NCBI RefSeq assembly: GCF_020906515.1
Contig: NC_085850.1
Location: 3,782,001-3,846,000, forward strand
Length of the DNA stretch: 64,000 nt
Reading direction: 5' to 3'
Source of the DNA: Vanrija pseudolonga
Lineage: Eukaryota; Basidiomycota; Tremellomycetes; Trichosporonales; Trichosporonaceae
Below, in pieces: positions 55,530 to 64,000 of the stretch (its first letter is position 1; every line of letters begins with the position of its first letter). A model generated the notes under the pieces. That model ran no database searches and was not told the origin of the DNA. It saw only the letters and a list, made by a program, of their open reading frames with translations. A program made the position numbers and the translations under genes.

Positions 55530-55695
55530 TGGGCGTTGTCCTTCAAGGCCAACGGGCAGTACGATGATGTGATGGCATATGCAATCTACACAATGATGGG
55601 AATGGTGTTGCTACAAAGCGGCCTTCGTCCTGACAGGTGTGCGCCCCTGAAGAAGGATCGGTGTCGTTACGACCGCTTAAAAGGCCCAGCGAGGG

Positions 55696-57010
55696 CTACA
55701 AATCCAACAACCTCTTCAATAGTTGCCAGGTGGCAAAGGATATGCTGGGCAATTGTCAGCTAGTCGAACGATCGTGGTAGACGTGAGGCTCACCTGGTCA
55801 TGGGGACTACTTTGATGTAACCGATGGTCAGGCCAACGTAAAAGCCGCGCCATCCTTGGGCCGAATAGATGGCCTGAACAGCTTGCCTCCAGCTAACGCC
55901 CTGTCCGCCTCTTGCTCCGCCCACTTGCATGCGCCGGCGAACAACCTCGAATGGATAGCTGGCCGTTTGGCTGATGAGGCCAGCGACAGCTCCACAAAAG
56001 AGATCGCGCTGGGTGTGCCTCGTTCGGAAGTAGGGTACCAACTCCGGGATTCGAGTCTTCATTGTGCCGTACGTGAGGAATGAAACTCCAGCGTATGGGA
56101 TCATCCCAAGCAGCGTCACCGAAAAGCCGCGATAAAAGGGATAGAAGGGTAAAGACCTGGTAAACGCCGAGACGCCTGAAGTGGTCTGACCTGTTGGCTT
56201 GACCTCGGCCTCCTTGTAGATCATTTTGACAGCTTGTCTGAGCGTTGTTCTCTCAGATGCAGAGGTTTGGTATGCCATGCGAACGCGAACAAGCTCCATT
56301 GGGTAGGTTAGGAGAACGGCTGCGACACCTGCACCGAGTTAGCACTGTGCTATCGGACAGCCTCAGGCTAGGATACATGCCTGAGGAAGCACCAGCAAGG
56401 AAGAACCGGCCGGGCGTTGCCATTTCTGGCGTGGGGATGAGAATCTAGATGTCAGCTATGTGAGCACAATGGCTACCGCACCTTCTCGATCCAATCGTAG
56501 AACATGAATTTGATGCCCGCATATGGGAAGACGCGCAGGAGGGTTGCAGAATGGCCCTGTAGAAGCCCTCGCACGCCAGTGGTATGATAGATCTGAGCAG
56601 TCGCGTGCAGCAGGCCTGACGGAGTTCCTGGGAGTCAGCCTATGGCGAGGGCGACAGGCTTACCAGCATATTTACGGAAGTCCGAGTTGGACGTTTGAAA
56701 CAAGATCTTTACACGGTCGAGCGGAGCAATGGCCGTCTTGGCCTGTGCAGAAAATAGTTAGCATGATCGACGAGCAGGACAACAGCTGGTACGAACCACA
56801 CAGCCTGCTATTCCTCCCACTACACCACTCGTCAACACTGCGAGGGTCAGCAAGACAAAACCAGTGACAGGAGATGTGCCGCCCACCATAGTCCCAGCTC
56901 TTCTTGTCCGTTTTCGCTCGGTGGCGGCTCTCCTTCCAGAGTCGTGTGATGGCCTGTGGCGTGGTCTCCGTCGCTGGGGACACGCTGTCCCCGGCGGAAT
57001 AACCTGCCAT
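55696..57010 (-). CDS. LEU5: Mitochondrial carrier, Leu5/SLC25A42 type (CoA import)
   Basis: Inner-membrane carrier; Leu5 relatives are needed for coenzyme A accumulation in the matrix. Three Solcar repeats with P-x-D/E-x-x-K/R signatures: AKTAIAPLDRVKILFQTSN (repeat 1), TYPMELVRVRMAYQT (repeat 2) and SYPFEVVRRRMQVGG (repeat 3). Other blocks: GVVGGIAGC, RGLLQGHSATLLRVFPYAGIKF, FYRGFSVTLLGMIPYAGVSFLTYGT, FCGAVAGLISQ and [25 protein letters not shown]. The RVFPYAGIKF and HSATLLR blocks point to the CoA/ADP subgroup. The last exon (through LLKRLLDL, stop 55,696) follows an intron after VVPMTS. About 350 residues, six or seven introns. Confidence 0.92.
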
Positions 57011-57446
57011 GGCTAATTGAGATGAGAAGCAAGAGGTAGAGTGAGAGAAGATGGAGTGGTGACAAACGCCAAAGAGGAGACGACTACTGGACGAGAACAA
57101 AATGAGTGAAGCTCGGCAAGGTCCGTGTTGGCGAGCCGGCCGGCCGCGGCGTTGGCGGTGGTCGTCACCCCTGGCGGGCACAGGCAGCACACCGGTCCCC
57201 CGTCGCTCCGGCACGCCAACAAGACCGAGCAACCAGGGCAGGGAATTGAGCGGATAAACAACACGTCATTAATCACGGGATATCAAACCACGTGTCCCAC
57301 CAGCCAGAAACCAACGCGCGTTCACCGTCACTGATGCAATCGAGGCGTCTCGAAGCTCGACCGACCGTCCTTCGTCATCATCAACTCTGACCCACTCGCT
57401 CTCTTCATCCTTCCTTTCTCCTACTCAAGCACTCGTTTTCTGCAGC
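57011..57446. promoter_or_regulatory. Divergent promoter between LEU5 and RPN7
   Basis: 436 bp between divergent starts, with GCCGGCCGGCCGCGGC near 57,135-57,150 and CT-rich sequence before the RPN7 ATG. A PACE box (GGTGGCAAA) typical of yeast proteasome genes is not seen. Confidence 0.45.
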
Positions 57447-58878
57447 ATGGCCGACGACAGCGTTCCCCTCCCCTTCCCCAATCTCAAGGTTCCTCAGTGG
57501 CACTACCAGATTGTCAACGTTGACCGTCTCCGCGACGAGGCCACGACCGCCTTCTGGGCCGCCGTCGAGGCTGATGGTAGGTCGCCGACGAATGTTTGTG
57601 ATTGCTGACGGCAGAAATGGCTCCTTACATTCGCTCCACTGGCCTCAAGCCTCCAAACGCTCAGCTCCTGGCGACGCTGGAGAAGAAGAATGCGGAAGAG
57701 CTCGAGTCCATCGACACCAAGCTGAAGGACGCTGAGGAGAACCTCGGCGAGAGCGAGGTCTCTGAGCTGCTGAGGCAGAAGGCCATGTACCTCTGCCGCA
57801 TCGGCCACAAGGTAAGACCCTGCCTCATCGCCAGCTTCCCACTGACCACTTCAGGAGCTGGCCATCCCCGCGCTTGAGACTGCTCTCGAGAAGACAACCG
57901 GCCTCGGAGCTCGCATCGACCTCGTCCTTGCCATTGTTCGCATGGGTCTCTTCTCGTCTGATGCCCAGCTTGTCATCAGCAACATTGCCCGCGCTGCCGA
58001 GTGAGCCATGACGTCCATCTGATGACAGCGTGTTGCTAATTGATGGAACAGCCTGATCGACTCTGGCGGAGATTGGGACCGCAGGAACCGACTCAAGGTG
58101 TACCGGGCACTGCACCTCCTCTCCATTCGCGATTTCAAGCAGGCGTCTGACCTTCTCAACGACTCGTTGTCAACGTTCACTGCGACAGAGCTTATGGAGT
58201 ATGAGGAGTTCGTTGCCCTCGCGGTCCTTGCATCTGCCCTGGGCTGTGACCGCAAAAGTTTGAAGGCCAAGGTGGGCATGAATGCTCTCACACACATGAC
58301 AGACATGGCTGACGATGCAGATTCTGTCGAGCTCCGAGGTTAACGGGTGCATCTCGACCATCCCCAGCCTTGCTGCTTTGACCGACTCGCTGTACAAGAG
58401 CAGCTACGCCGCGTTCTTCGTCGCCCTCGCCGAGGTCGAGCAGCAGTACCTGATTCCCAACCCCATCCTGGCTCCTCACGCCCGCTACTATGTGCGCGAG
58501 ATGCGTATCAAGGCGTACCAGCAGCTTTTGGAGAGCTACCGGAGCTTGACGCTTGAGAGGATGAGCCGCTCATTTGGAGTCAGCGAGGCCTTCATGGACC
58601 GGTGAGCCCACTAGCCACATTGCTTATTCACAGTTGCTAATGCTGGCAGTGATCTGTCGCGCTTCATTGCAAACGGCCGCTTGTCATGCACCATTGACAA
58701 GGTCAGCGGTGTGATTACCACTGACAAGCTCTCGTCGCACACCAAGACCGCCATTTACGAGCAGTTCCTGAAGCAGGGCGACTTGCTCCTCAGTGGTGAG
58801 TGCTGCAGCTCAGAGGATGGGCAGAGATTTGAGCTGACGTCTTCAGACATGCACAAGCTGCACCGTGTTGTGGGTTAA
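57447..58878 (+). CDS. RPN7: 26S proteasome regulatory subunit Rpn7 (PSMD6)
   Basis: Lid subunit of the 19S regulator with TPR-like repeats and a PCI domain. MADDSVPLPFPNLKVPQWHY, then MAPYIRSTGLKPPNAQLLATLEKKNAEEL, LRQKAMYLCRIGHKELAIPAL, RIDLVLAIVRMGLFSSD, GGDWDRRNRLKVYRALHLLS, REMRIKAYQQLLESYRSLTLERMSRSFGVSEAF (PCI helices and winged helix), DRDLSRFI and GRLSCTIDKVSGV, ending HRVVG. About 390 residues, five or six introns including one of about 50 nt before DMHKLH. Length and motifs are canonical. Confidence 0.96.
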
Positions 58879-59243
58879 GGCTACCGAGAGCCTAGAGTGG
58901 AAGAAGTTGAGCATAGACAAGTCGCATGTACACAATAGTGTTGCCACACGCCAAGTGGACGTGGAGAGTGCAGCGGGGCGGACCGATTGAAATGGTGGCC
59001 TAGGATCGAACGAGTTTGAGGAGGGCATTTGAACAACCCCACCTTGTTCTACTCGCTGCGCGCTGCTTTGTTATATACAGCGCGACGTTGTCGGTCTGGG
59101 TGACAGCCACCGTCACTATCGCAGTCTGGTTCGAGTTCATTTGGGGCTCCACCTCCACCACGGATCTGTTACCATTGTCCATCGACTTGCCCACAGTTCT
59201 GCACATTGTTCAGCTCTCTTCTTGGACAAACATTAATCCTTCG
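58879..59243. promoter_or_regulatory. Intergenic region upstream of OGG1
   Basis: 365 bp between tandem plus-strand genes. The OGG1 frame stays open upstream to about 59,016 with a hydrophobic translation that has no counterpart in the family, so that part is treated as leader. Confidence 0.45.
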
Positions 59244-60500
59244 ATGCGTGGCACTCGTCCACCGTTCCCAGGTGGGTGGTCAACTTTGCCTATACACCCT
59301 AGCAACCTCTCGCTGGTGAACACTCTTCCTGTGGGGCAGAGTTTCCTCTGGCATCGTCACCAGCTCGCCGATGCGACAGAGGAGTTCTCGCGGACAGTCG
59401 ACAACCCGCCCCGAGTGGTGTGCCTTCGACAATCACCGACGTCGATTTACTTCACAGCAATTCACCCCACCAATGAAGCTACTGCAAGCGACCGAGAGTC
59501 TGGTCTGACGAGGGATTGGCTCTCCGATTACTTCCAGCTTTCCGCCTACCCCGACCTCCCAGAGCTCTTCAACGACTGGCGAAAACGTGATCCGTCCTTC
59601 TTTGGCAAGGCCGAGCTGGGTGCTCGAGCTGTTGGGGTTCGAGTATTGAGGCAGGATCCCTGGGAGTGTTTGCTGGCGTTGGTATCTGGTGACTCTCGAC
59701 CCAAGCTGACTCGCAGGTTTATCACGTCAACCAACAACCACATACCGCGCATCACCTCTCTGCTGCACAAGTTTTCAGTCCGCTTCTCGCCTGCTTTGCT
59801 TACCTTGGAGAATCCTGATGGAAGTGGAAACGAAACAACCTATCGCCTATTCCCCAAGCCGGAGAGTCTTCCTCTCGACGGACTCGAGCCGCAGCTGCGC
59901 GAGCTCGGCTTCGGCTACCGCGCACCGTTCATCGTCTCGTCTCTCTCGACGCTGCGTGCCGCAAATGAAGATGTGGCTGACGAGCTCGAGCGATGGAGGA
60001 AGCTTCCAGAGGAGGATGCACGAGCTGAGCTGCTTCGCCTCAAGGGAGTGGGCCGCAAGGTTGCCGACTGCGTCATGTTGATGTGTATGGATCATGTAAG
60101 TGACTTGTAGGTGCTAAGAGCTGACACCCAGCCGTCGTTGATCCCTGTCGACACACACATTTACGGAATCGCTGCACGTCACCCATTGTTCCCTCCACGA
60201 CTCCGAAAGAAAACCATGTCCGCCTCGCTATACCAAGATATCCAGACCTTCCTGTCCGAGAAGTGGGGGCCGTTGGGAGGATGGTGCCAAGCCGTTGTTT
60301 TTGCAGCAGACCTTCGCGAGCCTACCGTGCAGCGACCGCCTCCTTCAGAAAAGTCGCCCACACCCGCTAACAAGAAGCTCAAGCGTGAGCGATCAGCGAC
60401 TTCGGACAGCCTGCAAGTGAAGCTCGAAGAGGTGGAATTGAAGAGAACCCGGACACGTCGGAGTAACAAAGGGGTGACAGAATCGGCGATGGCGAAATAG
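59244..60500 (+). CDS. OGG1: 8-oxoguanine DNA glycosylase OGG1
   Basis: Bifunctional glycosylase/AP lyase of base-excision repair, in nucleus and possibly mitochondria. MRGTRPPFPGGW, then NLSLVNTLPVGQSFLWHRH, LPELFNDWRKRDPSFF, GVRVLRQDPWECLLAFITST and NNHIPRITSLL. The hairpin LLRLKGVGRKVADCVMLM contains the catalytic Lys of GRKVADC, and PVDTHIYGIA contains the catalytic Asp. WCQAVVFAADL is near the end. Reading LLAFITSTNNH requires a 39-nt intron with an uncommon GTTGGT donor; without it, an artefactual 13-residue insertion appears. A second intron lies before PSLIPVDTH. A 60-residue Lys/Arg-rich tail (KKLKRERS, KRTRTRRSNKG) beyond the domain could be an NLS. About 390 residues. Confidence 0.95.
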
Positions 60501-60677
60501 CATATCTTTAGAAGAGAAAAAAGAATCGAGGCGTGATATTGCTGTTTGATACAGACACATGTGACTGTCGCAGAAGAGCCAGCATTGTTGGGACGCAAAC
60601 CATTGCAGACTTGGCCCGAGGAGCAGTGCTCATGATAGGTGGGGAGTGGGGAGGGAGGGGGACCCGAGCTCGGTCGT

Positions 60678-62189
60678 TTACGAGACGATGTAACTCAGCG
60701 CGATAACGAGGTACAAGGCGATAACTGGGTGTCAGCGAATGACATTGATAGCCGATAACCTACGCATAAGTCCTTCCATGTAGTTGGTGCGGCCTGAGAA
60801 TGTCAATAACTCTCTCTTGGCGATGGGAAATGGGAACCCCACTCACCGTCCTGCAGAAGGAGGTTGACCAGCATAACGGACACGAAGAGGACGATGGTTT
60901 CGAAGTTGGCGAAGAACAGAGTGAGGTCTCTGTGCATCGGCCAGGCAATGATGACAAGCAACGGGATCATGCCTGCGGCAATTTGAATACTCGATCCAAC
61001 AGCGACGCCGATAGTGAGCTCCATCTTGCCCTTGCACGCCATCCAAATCGACGTGACATGCTCCGCAGCATTGCCGACGAGTGGGAGGAGGATGAGACCA
61101 ATGAACCTGACGGTCAGACAGCTTATATCACTATCGCTTACCGCTTGGGGATGTTCCAGGCCTGAGCAGTCTCGTCGATGCTGCCGACCAGAACGTCGGC
61201 CGCAAACGCAGTGATGACGGTGATGATCAGGAGCCACAGACCAGCGCTCCACTGGTCCATGTCGGCCGTTTCCTCCTCTTCAGTCTCTTCAGCCTCAAAC
61301 AAGCCGGAGTGAGTGCGAAGCTGGAACACGAGGTAGGCAAAGTAGGTAGCCAGAAGAATGATCGCGGTACCACGCGAGAGAATAAGCAGGCCATGGAGCG
61401 AGGGGTCCTCGGGGTTGGGGGCGTCACCCTTGAACCAAGAGCCGTTGTCCTCACCCGACGAGGCATGGTCTGTGAAGTCAGCATACCTGTAAATAATTGA
61501 GAGCTCCGCTCCACCTACAAGCCGCCGGGAGGATGAGGGTGATACAGGCCAGAGTCATGAGGGACGAGGAAGCCTGGGCGGCGGTCACCTGGAAGGTCGA
61601 CTCGTAGAAGAAGAAGCCAGAGCTGAACGTCAACATAAGCATCAACTGCTTCGACGCACGCAAAGAAGCTCATGCCCAGCACGAGGAGGAGGTTGGACAG
61701 GACACTGCCGAGGAGCGAAGTCTGGACCAGACGGAGCTGGTTCTGGATCAGAGCCGCGATGGCGACAATGAGCTCAATCGCGTTGCCGAAGCTAGAGTCG
61801 TCAGATGCGGCACAAAAGTGGAACGTCAGGCAAACATACGTAGCATTGAGGAGACCACCGAGAGTCTGGCCAAGCTTCATCGATAATTGCTCTGTGGCAT
61901 CTCCAAGGAGCTTGAGGAGCGACCATCAGCGAAAAGAGCCCAACGCAACAAGACATGGCAAGGCCAGCCTACCTTTGCAAGAGGAACAATGGCCACGAAA
62001 GAGGTAATGAATCTGGCGGTCGCGCTCCACTCAAAGTGCTCGGCAAGCAAAGAAATGGGGACCGCGATGAGGAGGAGGTTGAGCCATGAGCCAAAGAGGA
62101 GGTGCTTTGATGACGCAATGAAGTTGAACCTCTCTGCGCTGTGAGAGTTCCGGGTAGCCAGAAGCGGTGTCGTTTCTTGGGGTGGCATG
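60678..62189 (-). CDS. VCX1: Vacuolar Ca2+/H+ exchanger (Vcx1/CAX family)
   Basis: Uses the vacuolar proton gradient to load Ca2+. About 420 residues with eleven predicted membrane helices and seven or so introns. [16 protein letters not shown] is the cytosolic N-terminus. The first alpha repeat reads [21 protein letters not shown] and the second [20 protein letters not shown], both carrying the essential Glu in GN-x2-E. Between them lies an acidic loop ([15 protein letters not shown]). Other blocks are [19 protein letters not shown] and [18 protein letters not shown]. It ends ALSYIVS. It is tail-to-tail with OGG1, 177 bp apart. Confidence 0.95.
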
Positions 62190-63742
62190 ATTGCCTTGAT
62201 GATGGATGGGTGAGTAGATGGATAGAAGAATGAGATGGGCAGATGGATGATGGAGTAGTGCTTGGTTGTGTTGTTGGGTGCGTGCTGCTGCTGCCGAGGT
62301 GACGGCTGTCCGCAGCCAGAGAGCATTGCCCCTCCCTACTCCCTGCCTGCCTGCCTGCCCTGGGCTTGCCGCCGTCGGCTGTGTTGGGCTGCCAAGACTT
62401 GCTTGGTCGGTTTAGACTAAGCGGGAACTGATTTCCCCTTTGACCCAATCAGTGAGAGGGGAGCCAGGGGCCACGCAGGGCAGGGCAGGGCAGGGCGACG
62501 CAAGGCAAAGGCGCACAGAGGTGGCATGCTGCTTGTCTCTCTGCATGTCCACTGTCACCACCCCCGTCGCTCATGCAAGCGACCAGCAACACTGTGCCGC
62601 CATTAGTACATTGTATGCAACAAGCAACCAGTGAGCAGCAGGGACAAGGAGTGGAGATGATGGAGAGACAGACCAAGCTGGCTCTGCTCTGGCTGTAACT
62701 AGGCCGTAGAAGCCTGCGACCCCAGCGCGGGCCGACGACATCAGCGAACAGGCCCCAGTTGGTCAAGGCAAGTTACCCCACAACGGGGCGGCCAAGAGGG
62801 CGCACAGACTCAAGACACACTTGCATAGCACAGACGCAACGTGACACACCCGCCCATGAAGAGATCTACCAGCCCTTGTTGCCTCTCCGCTCTCATCCGC
62901 GCTCCTCGGCCTCTCTGCTTTCCTTCGGCCTCATTCCTGCTTCCCCGAAAGGCCCCTCCTAGCCGTCGCCACCTTTCAGGGCCAATGCAACCAATATGAC
63001 GTTTGGAGAACGCTGTGACGTAGCTTGCCGCTGTCGCCACTCGGTTGGGCGGCGGTTAGACCGACCCAGCGTTACGTGCACGGGCGCGCAGGCGCACGGC
63101 CTCCTTACCCGCCTTGCCCCCCTAACAAGCCCTCTCACTTTATAGCCTGACGTCGGGGCACAGCAACAAAAGTCACCGCTTTTGCGGGGAATCATTGACA
63201 ATGATGACAATGCAACTTGGGGTATGCCTTGTAGGCCTTGCATGCCTTGTTGCAAGACTCATCCCTAATTAAACAGCAGCAGAGCTGCACTCTCCAGACC
63301 TAGAACCCAGTCCCACTCTAGCCCTCTCCTCTCCTCACCGCTCCTCACGCAACACGACACACGTACTGTACTTGCACAAAGTTTAAAAGGCCAAAGTCGC
63401 CTCGCCCTCCCCCCCCCCAAGTCGCAAGCCATTAGTCACTAGATTGGGCGGCTATTAAATTACCCAAGAGCGGATACAAGTATTGGCCACCGGCCACCCA
63501 GTTGAACGCCCGTCGTCATCACTTGCGTCTCCCTCGCCACTGGCCCCAGCCAGCCCCGCCAGCCCAGGGCGCGCCCCATCCACTTTCGACGACTCTCTCC
63601 CCTTGATATAATACACACTCCTCCCACCCCGCATCTCCATCTCGGGCCCCACCCACTAGACACGCCTTTCATGACAAACTAGGACAGCCCAGGCGTCGTC
63701 GCCACACTGTCAACACACATTGCCCCCTTCCAACCATCCCCC
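62190..63742. promoter_or_regulatory. Long upstream region (1.55 kb) with G-rich and TGCC repeats
   Basis: Between the divergent exchanger and the partial gene at the right edge. It includes a CCTG/TGCC run at 62,341-62,362, an AGGGC repeat at 62,475-62,496 (four GGG runs on the plus strand) and GCCTTG-type repeats at 63,224-63,250. A TATA-like GATATAATAC is at 63,604-63,613, about 130 bp before the last ATG. No coding frame with a domain is seen. Confidence 0.45.
62475..62496 (+). repeat. (GGGCA)n short repeat
   Basis: Four GGGCA-like units in succession (CAGGGCAGGG...). It satisfies a G-quadruplex pattern and lies about 290 bp upstream of the exchanger start on the opposite strand. Confidence 0.8.
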
Positions 63743-64000
63743 ATGGCCCTCCCTCAGACCCACAACATGGACACCGCTGCTGCTCTTCCCACTCCTATTC
63801 CCAGCCCCGCGAGGTCAAGGGGCGGTGGCGGGGCTTACAACTTTCGCAAGCAACCAATACGTCCCCTCTCGGACACAGAGGTCGTCAGCAGTGATGACCA
63901 GAAGCCCAGGCCGGTGTCGTTGTTGAGCTCCATGCTCTCGGACCACGCATCTCCCCCAAGGCTCGAGTTCATCGGTGGTGGTCGAAGCGGTTCGTCGACC
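63743..64000 (+). CDS. Start of an unidentified gene, truncated by the window end
   Basis: The frame MALPQTHNMDTAAALP stays open for 86 codons to the last base. The translation is low-complexity and Ser/Pro/Gly-rich (PTPIPSPARSRGGGGAYNF, RPLSDTEVVSSDD, LSSMLSDHASPPR) with no domain yet. It resembles disordered N-termini of regulatory proteins. A second ATG 24 nt downstream (MDTAAALP) is an alternative start. The long upstream region and TATA-like box fit a regulated gene. Identity cannot be given from this fragment. Confidence 0.5.
   Translation, partial: MALPQTHNMDTAAALPTPIPSPARSRGGGGAYNFRKQPIRPLSDTEVVSSDDQKPRPVSLLSSMLSDHASPPRLEFIGGGRSGSST

Noticed and set aside
55440-55530. Hac1-type non-spliceosomal intron in the bZIP gene
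   Set aside because: The interruptions have ordinary GT...AG ends with branch sites, and no paired CNG-CNGN hairpin loops are visible.
1-64000. CRISPR arrays, prokaryotic operons or ribosome binding sites
   Set aside because: The window is eukaryotic with spliced genes; no regularly spaced direct-repeat array fits.

Overview
This looks like nuclear DNA of a basidiomycete yeast, most likely a tremellomycete of the Trichosporonales. I infer this from the many 35-75 nt introns with CTGAC/CTAAC branch sites and GTGAGT/GTAAGT donors, the GC-rich compact genes on both strands, the pyrimidine-rich leaders and the protein families present. No database search was possible. About 28 protein genes can be supported, two of them running off the window ends. 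Nearly every gene is split, so coordinates span the introns.

Layout. 1-2.2 kb: beta subunit of a clathrin adaptor (-). 2.5-3.8 kb: Slc1-type lysophosphatidate acyltransferase (-). 4.6-5.3 kb: GMF/Aim7 (+). 5.9-7.7 kb: F-box-like protein with an XPA-like C-terminal element (+). 8.6-11.0 kb: Myb/SANT protein (+). 11.5-13.2 kb: GH16 glucanase, probably GPI-anchored (+). 13.3-15.3 kb: TKL-type kinase with a C1-like finger (-). 16.1-16.8 kb: DOPA 4,5-dioxygenase-like protein (+). 17.5-19.0 kb: stomatin (-). 20.2-21.2 kb: thioredoxin-fold ER membrane protein (+). 21.2-23.4 kb: Ulp1 SUMO protease (-). 24.2-27.6 kb: PP4 regulatory subunit Psy2/SMEK (+). 28.4-29.8 kb: ribosomal protein uL2 (+).

30-43 kb is the least ordinary coding block. 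It holds a 670-residue Cys-rich orphan (-), a small HSF-like winged-helix protein (+), an acidic orphan (+) and a roughly 2,000-residue divergent SNF2 ATPase (+) that carries a one-base frame break in helicase motif VI. A (CCAA)26 microsatellite lies just upstream of the SNF2 gene. Ribosomal protein eS12 (43.3 kb, +) and GPI mannosyltransferase Gpi10 (44.6-46.7 kb, -) follow.

46.7-53.0 kb is a gene desert of about 6.3 kb, visibly more AT-rich than its flanks. It contains a nuclear copy of mitochondrial nad2 (NUMT), a directly adjoining array of five GGTTC-N-GAAC palindromes, and diverged direct and inverted repeats. I see no intact gene and no transposon protein there. A small centromere or a graveyard of old insertions are the two readings to test.

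53-64 kb is ordinary again: 2-hydroxyacid dehydrogenase (-), bZIP factor (+), Leu5 mitochondrial carrier (-), proteasome subunit Rpn7 (+), OGG1 DNA glycosylase (+), Vcx1-type Ca2+/H+ exchanger (-), a 1.5-kb upstream region and the start of an unidentified gene (+).

The genes are mostly unrelated housekeeping functions (membrane traffic, lipid and GPI synthesis, ubiquitin/SUMO, translation, DNA repair). No operon-like pathway is evident.
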